Source: Shewanella chilikensis (lineage in GTDB: Bacteria; Pseudomonadota; Gammaproteobacteria; Enterobacterales; Shewanellaceae). Taken from it: a DNA stretch of 64,000 nt. Position 1 is the stretch's first letter, and every line of letters starts with the position of its first letter. The translations under genes were made by a program, and so were the position numbers. Below are positions 18,235 to 28,281 of this stretch, piece after piece. The notes beneath the pieces were generated by a model that saw nothing but the letters and a program-made list of their open reading frames with translations, did not search any database and was not told the DNA's origin. The stretch spans positions 1 through 64,000 of the forward strand of contig NZ_NIJM01000023.1 in NCBI RefSeq assembly GCF_002836945.1. The letters run 5' to 3'.

Positions 18235-21200
18235 ATGATAAGAAAACTAATAACAGCAGGTATTGCTATACTGCTCAGCCTTTTTTTCGGGGCTGCATCG
18301 GCAGATGCCGACGAGTTGGTTAAAAGGGTATTTTCTTCCAGGGATGGTTTGATCAACACCAGTATTCTCGACATCAGTATGGATGAGCGGGGATTTATCT
18401 GGCTCTCTACCGAACAGGGACTGTATCGCCTCAGCAACGCCAATATCCGCCGTTTGGATCGCGATGGTCTGGAATCGCGGATGGCCGATGAGTATCTACC
18501 CCTGGTCAAGTCTCTCGGGCAACAACAGATGCTGGTCAGTACTCTGTCGCACGCCTATCTCTACCATATAGCCGATAACCGTTTCCGTCAGTTTGGCAGC
18601 GATGAGCTGTTTCCGGATTATCAGGGTGGCGGTTTAATGAAGAGCTTGCAATCGACCGCTGGCGGCTGGCTGCTGTTAACGGAAAAAGGTCAGATTTGGC
18701 GCCTGAGTCAGGACCTGCAACAGCTTAGTAAGTTGTTTGATTTACCTTTCGACAGCGATTTGCTTTGGGATCAGCTGTTACAGCTTGAGAGTGGTGCCTT
18801 ACTAATAGGGAACGCTTATGGCTTGGAGCTGAGATCGCACAATGGCGATGTATTGCAGCGTTTACCCTGGCAGGATAACTATGGACGTCTCAATGCCTTG
18901 TTTCTGGATAGCCAACAGCGGATCTGGGTGGCCGCCAGCAAAGGATTCTATCGGGTGGATCTGGCTGCCAACAGCATAGAGGCCGTGGCCGAAATCCCTT
19001 TTTTTACCAGTGAAATCACCGAAGATCTCAAGGGAAACCTGTGGATTGCCAGCAAGCAGGGATTGTTAAACTGGTCTCCGGATAGCCGCAAATTAAAACA
19101 GTATAAAGAACAGTTGAAGCTCAAGGCCGGTATCGAATATATCAATGCCCTGCAGGTGGACAGCAATGGCCTGATCTGGGTTGGTGGCACGGGGCATTCG
19201 CTGGCAGTGGTAGCCGATTCACCGGAATTTATTCTGGATAGTTTCAGCGCTTCTGAACCTTACAAGCTCAGTGATTCCATGGTTTGGGCCATACTGGCCG
19301 ACGGTGAGATGCTGTGGCTGGGAACCGACTCAGGGTTGTTGGCCGTCAATCGAAATACCCAACAGAGCCAAACTACGCTTCCCAAAGGGATGGAGGTCAA
19401 TGACAGCATCTACAAGATAGATAATTTGGACCAGAATCACCTGTTGTTATCGACCACCAATGGCTTATTTGTGATGAACAAGCAGACCTTGGAAGGGCAA
19501 CCCTTGGGGGATTGGAACGGCAGCGGGCAGTCTCTGAGTCACAAGACGGTGATCACGGCTTTGAATGAGGGCAACCTTTGGTGGTTTGCGACCAGCAGCG
19601 GTTTGTATGAGTGGGATCAAACTCAAGGCAAGATAGCGCAAAAGACTTTGCCGGATACTGAATCCAGTGGCAATAATCCTGCGATTTACGGTGTCTATCG
19701 CGATAGTCGGCAGCGCTTGTGGATAGGTGGCAATAAGTCGTTCGGTTACCTGGAAAAGGGCGGTGGCTTCCGCTCGTTGGCGTCGGTATTTGATGACTTG
19801 CCGCATATGCCGACGGTGAGCCAATGGTTGGAATTGAGTCCGGATCGTTTTTGGCTGGCCACCCGGCAGGGAGGCTTGATCGAGCTGGACTTGCAGACCA
19901 TGAATATTCGCCGTTTGACGCAAGAATGGCAATTGGACTGCAACACAGTATTTTTTTTGCAGGATACCGGCGACTACCGAGTTGTGGGATGCAGTTATGT
20001 GTTGATCCGTCAGGAAAAGAGTAGTGGTGAAATCAAGGTATTCAATAATGATGACGGTTTGTTGGGGGAGGAACTCAACGAAGGGGCATACTTCTATCAG
20101 CCGCAGCAGGGCCTCTATGTAGGTACGCCGGATGGGGTGATACTGCTGGACGTTGCCGGCATGGTTAATCGTATTCCAAAGCACGGCGCCATTGTTGAGT
20201 CGATTGCGGTTTATTATGACAATAAAACAGAGCTGAGTTTGGTACCGACTCCTGAACAACTCATTGCTCCCGGAGCCAGAATGCTCAGTTTTCAACTGAG
20301 CAGCATGGACTACCTGGATGATGCGCCCATTAGCCTCAAATACCGTTTGCGGCATCCAGGGGAAGATGAGTTGAATTATCTACTGCTGGAAAATCAGTCA
20401 CAAATCAATCTTTCCGGATTAATTCCTGGCCCTTATCAATTGGAAGTGATCAGTCAAAACAACGGTATCTGGCAGTCGGAGCCCTTCCGTTTCCCCTTTA
20501 CCGTTGACCAGTTCTGGTGGCAGAGCCTTTGGTTCAAGGGATTGTTGTTACTGTTGTCGATGGCAGCCCTGCTCAGTGTTGTGATCTTTCGGCAGCGTCA
20601 AGTACAACGTTTTATGACTATGAACCTGGCGCTGCGCCAAAGCGATGACAGGTTGAGGCAATCACTCAGGGGCAGTGAATCGGATCTCTGGGAATGGCGC
20701 CGTGATACCGGCCAGTTTCATCTGGATAATCGCGGTGGCGTGCTGGGCAGTGGTGAAGACTTTATTCTTATCGGGATAGATAAGTTGCCGGTGCATCCAG
20801 ATGATAGGACTGCCGCTTTGGACGAATGGCGCAGGATGTTGGAAGGTGAGAGTGACAGGTTTGAGTCTGAATACCGTTATATGCGTCAGGATGGCAGTTG
20901 GGGCTGGCTCAGGGTGCGCGGTAGGCCGGTCAGTCACGATCCGGTTTCCGGCAAGGTGCTCAAGGCAGCCGGGATTTATTCCGACATCACCATCAAGCGG
21001 CAACTGGAAGAGGAGGTAGAGCTGCTGGCGCAGGCATTTGAAAACACCTCTGAAGGGGTGTTTATTTTGGACGCCGATGAGGTCATCAAGGTCGCCAACA
21101 GAGCGGCAGAGTCGATAGTAGGTCAGGATAGGCAGAGCCTGCAGGGACGGCACTTCGGCGAGTTGGTGGTCAGTGAAAACTTCCATAAAGATAAGGTCGC

Positions 21201-22677
21201 CATTTTACTGCAAGGGATAGATTCCTGGACCGGCGAGCTGGAAATTGTTGGTGTGGCCGGGTCGCGCTGTCCTGTGTGGCTCAATATTTCCCTGATGCAG
21301 GATCGCAAGGAGCGGGTGCAACACTATGTGGTGGTGTTTTCCGATATCACTGAGCGCAAACGCACCGAGGCGGATCTGCGCCGCCTGGCGAACTATGACG
21401 TGCTGACCGGTTTGCCGAACAGGTCGCTGTTTGCCAACCGTTTGCAACAGGCAATCGAAGGGGCCAAAGATCAGCAACATAAGCTGGCCTTGCTGTTTTT
21501 GGATCTGGACAGGTTCAAGCATGTTAACGACTCCTACGGCCACAGCATGGGAGATGCGCTGCTGATAGAGGCCGCCAATAGGCTGCAGTCAGTGATGGGG
21601 CCGGAGCAGGTGTTGTGCAGGTTTGGCGGTGATGAGTTTGTGATCCTGGTACAGGATGCCGAGATAGATAAGCTCAATCGCCTCTGTGAGCGTCTGTTGG
21701 CGCAGATAGCTCAGCCGTTTGAACTCTATGGACGGGAGTTTTTTATTTCCACCAGTATCGGCATCAGTATCTGGCCCGACGATGCCAGACAACCTGAGAT
21801 GTTGATCAAGAACGCCGATCAAGCCATGTATCACGCCAAGGAAGAGGGCAGGGGGAATTTCCAATACTATTCCAGTGAGCGTAATGCCGAGGCTTTGTAT
21901 CATCTCCGTTTGGAAGCCGATTTACGCCACGCCATAGAGCAGGGCGAGTTTGAGCTCTATTACCAGGGTCAGTTTGATGTAAAACAGCAGCAAAAGTTTA
22001 TCGGTATGGAAGCCTTGCTGCGTTGGCATCATCCGAGCGAAGGTTTTGTACGGCCGGATATTTTCATCAAGGTGGCTGAGTCCTGTGGGTTGATAATTGC
22101 TATCGACCGTTGGGTGCTGCGCCAAGCTTGTGAGGATGGGGCCCGTTGGAGCAAGAATGCGGCGGAGCCGTTCAAGTTGTCGGTAAATGTCAGCGCAGTG
22201 CATTTCCGTCACCCGGAATTTATCAGTGGCGTGCTCGATATCCTTGAAGAAACCGGAATGCCGGCCGAATATCTGGCGCTGGAGATCACCGAAGGGGTGT
22301 TGATGAAAGAGCTGCAGCTTGCCCGCCAGCATTTGAGACAACTGAGAGCCCACGGCATAGAGGTGGCCATTGATGACTTTGGCACCGGCTACTCATCGCT
22401 GGCTTATTTGCGTCACTTTGAAGTGAATACCCTGAAAATTGATCGCTCCTTCCTCAAAGATATTGCCGGCAACAGTGCCGATCAGGCGATTGTCAGCAGT
22501 ATTGTCGAGTTGGCCCGTAATCTCAAACTCAAGGTGGTGGCCGAAGGGGTGGAAACCCGGGAACAGCTGCAACAGGTCACCCATAGAGGTTGTCATATCA
22601 TTCAGGGTTACTACTTTGCCAAGCCTGTACCTGCTGGTGAACTGGCATCCTGGTTTTACGAAACGTGCGATTTATGA
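18235..22677 (+). CDS. Propeller-sensor PAS-GGDEF-EAL protein (c-di-GMP turnover)
   Basis: A 1480-residue inner-membrane protein. A signal segment (about residues 1-25) leads to a periplasmic two-component-type beta-propeller with repeated motifs such as GFIWLSTEQGLY, GLIWVGG and RLWIGG (about 30-640), then a Y_Y_Y-like domain (about 680-755). One membrane helix lies at about 765-787. The cytoplasmic part has two PAS domains (about 800-925, 930-1045), a GGDEF domain with intact GGDEF at 1131-1135, and an EAL domain with EALLRW at 1259 and DDFGTGYSSLAYL. No RxxD inhibitory site precedes GGDEF. Both catalytic motifs look intact, so it could make and degrade cyclic di-GMP. The ligand is unknown. 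Confidence 0.9.
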   Translation: MIRKLITAGIAILLSLFFGAASADADELVKRVFSSRDGLINTSILDISMDERGFIWLSTEQGLYRLSNANIRRLDRDGLESRMADEYLPLVKSLGQQQMLVSTLSHAYLYHIADNRFRQFGSDELFPDYQGGGLMKSLQSTAGGWLLLTEKGQIWRLSQDLQQLSKLFDLPFDSDLLWDQLLQLESGALLIGNAYGLELRSHNGDVLQRLPWQDNYGRLNALFLDSQQRIWVAASKGFYRVDLAANSIEAVAEIPFFTSEITEDLKGNLWIASKQGLLNWSPDSRKLKQYKEQLKLKAGIEYINALQVDSNGLIWVGGTGHSLAVVADSPEFILDSFSASEPYKLSDSMVWAILADGEMLWLGTDSGLLAVNRNTQQSQTTLPKGMEVNDSIYKIDNLDQNHLLLSTTNGLFVMNKQTLEGQPLGDWNGSGQSLSHKTVITALNEGNLWWFATSSGLYEWDQTQGKIAQKTLPDTESSGNNPAIYGVYRDSRQRLWIGGNKSFGYLEKGGGFRSLASVFDDLPHMPTVSQWLELSPDRFWLATRQGGLIELDLQTMNIRRLTQEWQLDCNTVFFLQDTGDYRVVGCSYVLIRQEKSSGEIKVFNNDDGLLGEELNEGAYFYQPQQGLYVGTPDGVILLDVAGMVNRIPKHGAIVESIAVYYDNKTELSLVPTPEQLIAPGARMLSFQLSSMDYLDDAPISLKYRLRHPGEDELNYLLLENQSQINLSGLIPGPYQLEVISQNNGIWQSEPFRFPFTVDQFWWQSLWFKGLLLLLSMAALLSVVIFRQRQVQRFMTMNLALRQSDDRLRQSLRGSESDLWEWRRDTGQFHLDNRGGVLGSGEDFILIGIDKLPVHPDDRTAALDEWRRMLEGESDRFESEYRYMRQDGSWGWLRVRGRPVSHDPVSGKVLKAAGIYSDITIKRQLEEEVELLAQAFENTSEGVFILDADEVIKVANRAAESIVGQDRQSLQGRHFGELVVSENFHKDKVAILLQGIDSWTGELEIVGVAGSRCPVWLNISLMQDRKERVQHYVVVFSDITERKRTEADLRRLANYDVLTGLPNRSLFANRLQQAIEGAKDQQHKLALLFLDLDRFKHVNDSYGHSMGDALLIEAANRLQSVMGPEQVLCRFGGDEFVILVQDAEIDKLNRLCERLLAQIAQPFELYGREFFISTSIGISIWPDDARQPEMLIKNADQAMYHAKEEGRGNFQYYSSERNAEALYHLRLEADLRHAIEQGEFELYYQGQFDVKQQQKFIGMEALLRWHHPSEGFVRPDIFIKVAESCGLIIAIDRWVLRQACEDGARWSKNAAEPFKLSVNVSAVHFRHPEFISGVLDILEETGMPAEYLALEITEGVLMKELQLARQHLRQLRAHGIEVAIDDFGTGYSSLAYLRHFEVNTLKIDRSFLKDIAGNSADQAIVSSIVELARNLKLKVVAEGVETREQLQQVTHRGCHIIQGYYFAKPVPAGELASWFYETCDL

Positions 22678-22765
22678 TCTTTGTTTATACCCTATTGGAA
22701 CTTTCTCTTTGCTGTAAATTCTTTGTTAGAATATACCGACTCTAATTCTGGAACTCTTGCTAGGT

Positions 22766-24982
22766 ATGAAACCCTCTCTGCGCTTACTGGTTTTGATTGG
22801 CACTCTGTTGAGTGTGGCTGCGGTGGCGGCCGAACGTCCTAAGGTAGGCCTGGTACTCAGTGGCGGCGGTGCCAAGGGTGCTGCGCATGTTGGGGTACTC
22901 AAGATGCTCGAGGCCAACAATATTCCTGTCGATTATGTTGCCGGTACCAGCATAGGCGCCTATGTCGGCGGCCTCTATGCGCTTGGCTACAGCGCCACAG
23001 AAATTGAAACCATTATGATGAATGAGGACTGGTCCAAGGGGTACTCGGACACCATCCCGCGCCAGGCCATGAGTTACCGCGATAAGCAACAAAGAGATAA
23101 GTACAATATTCCGCTTAACCTTGGTATCCGTGATGGTGAAGTACAGTCGCCCAGTGGCGTACTTCTTGGGCAAACCATGTCGCAACTGTATCGCAATACC
23201 ACAGATCTGGTGCGTGAGTTCAACAGCTTCAATGAACTCTCCATTCCTTATCGGGCGGTGGCGACAGATTTGGAAACCAGTCTGCCGGTAGTGATCAGCA
23301 GTGGCAGCCTGGTGCAGGCGATGCAGGCCTCAGCGACAGTGCCGGGAGCGCTGCAACCAGCTGAAATCGATGGTAAGTTGCTGGTGGATGGTGGTATTGC
23401 CAACAATATGCCGGTGGATGTGGTCAAGGCCATGGGCGCCGATGTCATTATCGCCGTCGATATAGGTTCGCCTTTGGTGAAAAGGGAGAAGCTTAACGGC
23501 ACCTTAGCGGTATTGGACCAGTTGTCTACCATGCTGACCAACGCCAGCACAGAGCGGCAGAAGGCCTTGTTGACCAAGGAGGATATCCTGATCCGCCCGG
23601 CTATCGACAACCTCAGCACCACAGATTTCGCCGATATGCCCAAGGCGCTGGAAGCCGGGGTGACAGCTGCCGTACGGTACACCGACAGATTGAGCCAGTT
23701 GGCCGTGTCTCCTGAGGAATACCGCGCTTATGTCCGGCAAAAACGCGACGCCAGTCGTGATTGGTTGGATAACTTGGATCGCCCGGTTACCCGGATAGTT
23801 TTCGATAACAGGTCCAAGGTCAGCGACTCACTGCTGGGTGATACTCTGGGTATCGAATTGGGTGACAGAGTTACCAAACAGCAACTGGACGAGAGTATTG
23901 CGCGGTTATACTCACTGAATAAGTTTGAACGTGTCAGTGCCGAGTTTCAGGATACTGATGAAGGCCGAGTGTTAACCGTAACCACCAAGGCCAAGTCCTG
24001 GGGACCTAACTATTTCCAGTTTGGCTTGAATTGGGAGGACGATTTCTCACTGGATTCGGCAGTGACCCTGGATGGTGCCGTGACCATGACGGACTTGACC
24101 GAAAACGGTGGTGAATGGCGCAACGAGCTCAAGATGGGCTTTGAGAAGCTGCTCGGTACCGAATTTTACCAGCCTCTGGACAGAGATCAGCAGTTCTATG
24201 CCCGCGCCCGATACCAATACGAGATCAAAGGTTGGGATGTGTTTGATGCCAACAAGCTTTACTTCGAGCTGGATCGCAAGAGTCACAGAGTCGACCTGGG
24301 TTTGGGGTACAACTATGTCAAGCAGGGCCGGATTGAGCTGGGGCTGACGGGTGAGTCGGGAGTGGTCTCCAATGATGCCTTCTTCGATGATCTCAAGTTC
24401 AACACCTATGGCGCCTATTTGAAGCTCGGCTACGATACCCTGGACAGCATCAGTTTCCCCACCTCAGGTAACCGTTTTACTCTGAATATCTATTTGCGTA
24501 ATGAAGAGTATGAAGACGGCGAGTTCAAGACGGATCCGGAACGTTCGCTCCAGATAGAAGCCGACTGGAAAGGGGTAGTCAGTGTTGGCAGCCACTCTTT
24601 TGTGGGTAAGGCATCCTATGCAAACGTGGATAAAGACGGCAACTTTACTCTCTATGTATCCGACCTCGGCGGTTTCCTTAATCTCTCCGGCTACCACAAG
24701 AATTCTATTGCCGGCGCCCAAAAGGTGTTCGGTGCCTTCATTTATCAGTACGATCTCGGTCGTGATGCGCTGGGGATGAAGGACTTTCCGCTTTACTTGG
24801 GAGCCAGTTTGGAAGCGGGTAACGTTTGGGGTCTTGATGAGCATGTGATGTTCAACGATCTCATCTATTCCAGCAGTTTGTATCTGGGGACAGAGACTCA
24901 GCTGGGCCCTGCCGCGATCGGCTTTGGTTTCAGTGATAACGGTGAAAAGGCGGTTTACCTGTTTCTCGGCAAAAACTTCTAA
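22766..24982 (+). CDS. Patatin-like phospholipase with outer-membrane barrel (PlpD-like)
   Basis: A 738-residue protein with a signal peptide, an N-terminal patatin domain (about residues 25-300), a POTRA-like segment (about 320-400) and a C-terminal Omp85/surface-antigen barrel ending in Phe. Patatin motifs are complete: oxyanion GGGAKG, nucleophile GTSIG, and the catalytic Asp in DGGIANN. This is the type Vd autotransporter layout of Pseudomonas PlpD, in which the lipase is carried across the outer membrane. Start choice is uncertain: an in-frame TTG at 22757 has a GGA 4 bases upstream, but the ATG at 22766 gives the more usual signal peptide. Confidence 0.9.
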   Translation: MKPSLRLLVLIGTLLSVAAVAAERPKVGLVLSGGGAKGAAHVGVLKMLEANNIPVDYVAGTSIGAYVGGLYALGYSATEIETIMMNEDWSKGYSDTIPRQAMSYRDKQQRDKYNIPLNLGIRDGEVQSPSGVLLGQTMSQLYRNTTDLVREFNSFNELSIPYRAVATDLETSLPVVISSGSLVQAMQASATVPGALQPAEIDGKLLVDGGIANNMPVDVVKAMGADVIIAVDIGSPLVKREKLNGTLAVLDQLSTMLTNASTERQKALLTKEDILIRPAIDNLSTTDFADMPKALEAGVTAAVRYTDRLSQLAVSPEEYRAYVRQKRDASRDWLDNLDRPVTRIVFDNRSKVSDSLLGDTLGIELGDRVTKQQLDESIARLYSLNKFERVSAEFQDTDEGRVLTVTTKAKSWGPNYFQFGLNWEDDFSLDSAVTLDGAVTMTDLTENGGEWRNELKMGFEKLLGTEFYQPLDRDQQFYARARYQYEIKGWDVFDANKLYFELDRKSHRVDLGLGYNYVKQGRIELGLTGESGVVSNDAFFDDLKFNTYGAYLKLGYDTLDSISFPTSGNRFTLNIYLRNEEYEDGEFKTDPERSLQIEADWKGVVSVGSHSFVGKASYANVDKDGNFTLYVSDLGGFLNLSGYHKNSIAGAQKVFGAFIYQYDLGRDALGMKDFPLYLGASLEAGNVWGLDEHVMFNDLIYSSSLYLGTETQLGPAAIGFGFSDNGEKAVYLFLGKNF

Positions 24983-25124
24983 GTCTTATTGTTGACCAGG
25001 TCAGTGGTGTTCATAGTTATTTACAAAAATCCACTACAGACTGGTCACAGGGAGTGCTAAGGTTTGAAGCTGGTATCTTTGTAACAATATAACTATCTGA
25101 ACAATCACAAATTCGGGAAAGAAA

Positions 25125-27179
25125 ATGAGCAAAATAACCACCCTGGCACTGGGCATCGCCCTCAGCCTTGGTCTGGCTTCCTGTGCCAGCCAGCAAGCGC
25201 CGCAGTCGCAAGCAGAAGTGAAAAAGGCCTCCGGTATTGAGCTGGAGAACTTTGACCACCAGGTTCGTCATCAGGACGATTTCTACTACAGCGTCAACGG
25301 TAAGTGGTTGGCTACTACGCCTATTCCGGCCGACAAATCCAACTATGGTGCTTTCTCTGTGCTCTATGAAGAAAGCCAGGCTGCCCTGAAACAGATTATC
25401 GAAGAAGCCGCCGCCAAGCCTAATAAAGCTGAAGGTTCGGTGGAGCAGAAGATAGGCGATTTCTATGCCGCCTATATGGATAGCACTCTTGCTGACCAAC
25501 TGGGGATTGCGCCGCTCAAGGGACAACTGGCCGATATCGCCAAAACCGCCAGCCATGCCGATGTTGCCGCGCTGATGGGCAAACTGTTGACCGATGGCTC
25601 CGGCATTCCCTTTGGTTTTTACGTTAATAACGATGCCAAGAATTCCAGCCAATACGGGGTTTACCTGTACCAGAGCGGCCTGACACTGCCGGATCGTGAT
25701 TACTACCTCAAGGATGATCCCAAGTTTGTCGCCAATCGCGAAGCGATGCGTGAATATGTTCGCAACCTGATGAGTGCCGCCGGTTACCCGCACGCCGATG
25801 CCGCTGCAGCCAATGTCGCCAACATTGAACTCTTTATCGCCCAGAGCCAGTGGAGCCGGGTCGAGTCCCGTGATGCCAACAAGGCTTACAATAAGATGAG
25901 CCTGAAAGAGTTGCAGCAGCTGATGGGCGGCTTCGACTTTGACGGTTTCGCCAAGGCGGCCGGTCTAAGCGGCAAGACTCAGGACGTGATAGTGCGTCAA
26001 CCTTCCTACTTTGAGAAGTTGGGCGCCGAGTTCGGCAAGTTCCCTGTTTCAGCCTGGCAAGACTACCTGGCATTCCATCTGGTGGACTCCTACGCCGGTT
26101 TGCTGAGCCAGCAGTTTGTCGATTTGCACTTTGATTTCCACAGCAAAACCTTGATGGGTATTCAGGAGCAAAAACCGCGCTGGAAGCGGGCCGTCGATGG
26201 CGCCGACCAAGTGATTGGTGAGCTGGTGGGTAAAGAATATGTAGCCCGTCACTTCCAGCCGGAAGCCAAGGCGCGGATGGAGTCGATGATCAAAAACTTG
26301 ATCAAGGGCTTTGAAGTCAGCATCAATGAGCTGGAGTGGATGACACCCGAGACCAAGAAAGCGGCTCAGGAAAAACTGTCCAAGTTTACTTACAAGATAG
26401 GTTATCCGGACAAGTGGAAGGACTACAGCAATCTGGAGATCAAGGCCGACGATTTGGTGGGGAACTATCAGCGTTATGCCCGTTTCGAGTATCAGGACAT
26501 GCTGGCTAAGCTGGGCAAGCCAATCGATCGCACTGAGTGGCACATGACACCGCAAACGGTGAACGCCTACTACAACCCTGTGATGAACGAAATCGTGTTC
26601 CCGGCCGCCATTCTGCAGCCGCCTTTCTTCAACATGGAAGCCGATGACGCGGTGAACTATGGTGGCATAGGCGCGGTGATTGGCCACGAGATCAGCCATG
26701 GTTTCGATGATCAGGGCGCCAAGTATGACGGCGACGGTAACCTGCGCAACTGGTGGACAGACAAAGACCGCGAAGAGTTCCAGAAGCGCGGTGCGCAGCT
26801 GTCTGCCCAGTACAGCCAGTTTGAAGCTCTGCCTGGCAAGTTCGTCAACGGTGACTTGACTCTGGGCGAGAACATAGGCGATCTGGGTGGCTTGACCGTT
26901 GCCCTGCGCTCTTATCACCTGAGCCTCAACGGTAAAGAAGCGCCGGTAATGGACGGCCTGACCGGCGATCAGCGTTTCTTCGTCGGTTGGTCACAGGTGT
27001 GGCGCCGCAACTACCGTGATGAGGAGCTGGGACGTCGTCTGCTGACTGACCCCCATTCACCCAGCCACTACCGCGCCATGGGTACTCCCCGCAACGTGGA
27101 AGGTTTCTACGAAGCCTTCGACCTCAAGCCGACTGACAAGATGTATCTGTCGGAAGAGGACAGAGTGAAGATCTGGTAA
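25125..27179 (+). CDS. pepO: M13-family zinc metallopeptidase, lipoprotein (PepO-like)
   Basis: A 684-residue neprilysin-like endopeptidase. The signal peptide ends in a lipobox (LASC, Cys at about residue 21), so it should be lipid-anchored. The zinc site is VIGHEISHGFDDQG, with the third ligand in ENIGDLGG; NAYYNP (substrate-binding) is also present. Length fits bacterial M13 peptidases. It probably cleaves oligopeptides in the cell envelope. It has its own promoter region after the patatin gene and shares a terminator with the convergent HAD gene. Confidence 0.93.
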   Translation: MSKITTLALGIALSLGLASCASQQAPQSQAEVKKASGIELENFDHQVRHQDDFYYSVNGKWLATTPIPADKSNYGAFSVLYEESQAALKQIIEEAAAKPNKAEGSVEQKIGDFYAAYMDSTLADQLGIAPLKGQLADIAKTASHADVAALMGKLLTDGSGIPFGFYVNNDAKNSSQYGVYLYQSGLTLPDRDYYLKDDPKFVANREAMREYVRNLMSAAGYPHADAAAANVANIELFIAQSQWSRVESRDANKAYNKMSLKELQQLMGGFDFDGFAKAAGLSGKTQDVIVRQPSYFEKLGAEFGKFPVSAWQDYLAFHLVDSYAGLLSQQFVDLHFDFHSKTLMGIQEQKPRWKRAVDGADQVIGELVGKEYVARHFQPEAKARMESMIKNLIKGFEVSINELEWMTPETKKAAQEKLSKFTYKIGYPDKWKDYSNLEIKADDLVGNYQRYARFEYQDMLAKLGKPIDRTEWHMTPQTVNAYYNPVMNEIVFPAAILQPPFFNMEADDAVNYGGIGAVIGHEISHGFDDQGAKYDGDGNLRNWWTDKDREEFQKRGAQLSAQYSQFEALPGKFVNGDLTLGENIGDLGGLTVALRSYHLSLNGKEAPVMDGLTGDQRFFVGWSQVWRRNYRDEELGRRLLTDPHSPSHYRAMGTPRNVEGFYEAFDLKPTDKMYLSEEDRVKIW

Positions 27180-27196
27180 GGCGGATTATCCAGAAA

Positions 27197-27225
27197 ACAG
27201 AGCCAGGCAGATGCCTGGCTCTGTT
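27197..27225. terminator. Hairpin between convergent pepO and hxpB
   Basis: ACAGAGCCAGGCA and TGCCTGGCTCTGT pair with a 2-base loop, a 13-bp perfect stem. It lies 18 bases after the pepO stop and 13 bases from the hxpB stop, flanked by AAAA on the left, so it can serve both transcripts. Confidence 0.8.
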
Positions 27226-27237
27226 GTATCTGGTGGT

Positions 27238-27900
27238 TTATAGGGTATCAAGCAGTGTCGGCAGGGCTTCCAGGCTATCACGCTGATAATGCGCCGCGGC
27301 CCAGCGGGGATCCTGGCGCTGCTCGGCTGCCGGGACTATCAAGGTCTGCATATTGGCGGCGCGAGCGGCTATCAGGCCGTTGAAAGAATCTTCCACCGCC
27401 AGGCAGCGGCTCGGCGCCAGCGCCAGTTTGGCGGCGCAGGAGAGATAAACCTTAGGGTGGGGTTTACCGAGGGGAAAATCCTGAGCCGATTGTATCGCAT
27501 CGAAGGCTTCTGTTATGGCGAGTTTGCCAAGCACGGCATCGATAATATCCCAGGAGGAAGAGGTGGCCAGACCCACTTTCAGACCTCGGCTGCGGCAGGC
27601 GCTGAGGGCTTCGACAACACCGCGCATGGGTTTGCCATCGCGGCGGATATAGGCGATTACCGCCGCTATGATTTGATCGGCGATATATTGAGGATCTACT
27701 TTGACCTCGGGAAAGCGCTGTAACCAGAAGTCCACCACTTGATCGATTCGCAGGCCGGTGGTGAGCGCAATGGCCTCGCGGCTGACGCTCATTCCAAGCG
27801 AGTGTAAAACCTGAAACTCGGCTTGCTGCCAGACGGGCTCTGAGTCAATTAATATCCCATCCATATCGAAAATAACGGCCTGTATTGCGGGTGCTTGCAT
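27238..27900 (-). CDS. hxpB: HAD-family sugar phosphatase HxpB (YniC-like)
   Basis: A 220-residue HAD hydrolase with nucleophile motif FDMDGILIDSEPVW at residues 11-24, motif II Ser/Thr in LATSSSWD, a Lys-containing GKPHPKVYL and motif III VEDSFNGLIAA. The cap region GLRIDQVVDFWLQR closely resembles Escherichia coli YniC/HxpB, a 2-deoxyglucose-6-phosphate and hexitol phosphatase. Substrate is inferred only from that similarity. Confidence 0.85.
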   Translation of the reverse strand: MQAPAIQAVIFDMDGILIDSEPVWQQAEFQVLHSLGMSVSREAIALTTGLRIDQVVDFWLQRFPEVKVDPQYIADQIIAAVIAYIRRDGKPMRGVVEALSACRSRGLKVGLATSSSWDIIDAVLGKLAITEAFDAIQSAQDFPLGKPHPKVYLSCAAKLALAPSRCLAVEDSFNGLIAARAANMQTLIVPAAEQRQDPRWAAAHYQRDSLEALPTLLDTL

Positions 27901-28281
27901 GGAAAAGTCTCAAAAACGGCGCGGATTTGGACGCAGGATAACGAAAATCGGCCTCGGGATGCAAAATTATCCCGGCTGGGATGCTTGGCTGAAGGCGTTT
28001 GAATTTAATTCGATTACTACAATCTAATTATTTGTATTTAAATGAAAAAATCATTTTTTCAAACTATTGTCTAATTTCCTTTGTTTAATGAGGGGCTTAG
28101 TGTGTTGCCGACCTTGGGATTTTGCCACGATTTCTCAGTTGCCTTAGTGTGATCTCATTCATACTTTTGCAAAGCTGTAGTATACTGCAGGCCGGAATTT
28201 ACGGGTCGATCCTGTGGGGCTGTCAGCTTCATTCATGAAGACGTGCAGTCGTAAGAGCGCCTAACAAAGAGGAATGTTGCC
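27901..28281. other. Divergent promoter region of hxpB and acnB
   Basis: An AT-rich 381-base stretch without a gene. Near acnB, TATACT (28181-28186) with TTCATA 17 bases upstream is a plausible promoter. TGTGA-N6-TCATA at 28148-28163 is a half-matching CRP site overlapping that -35, as would fit carbon-source control of acnB. Confidence 0.4.
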
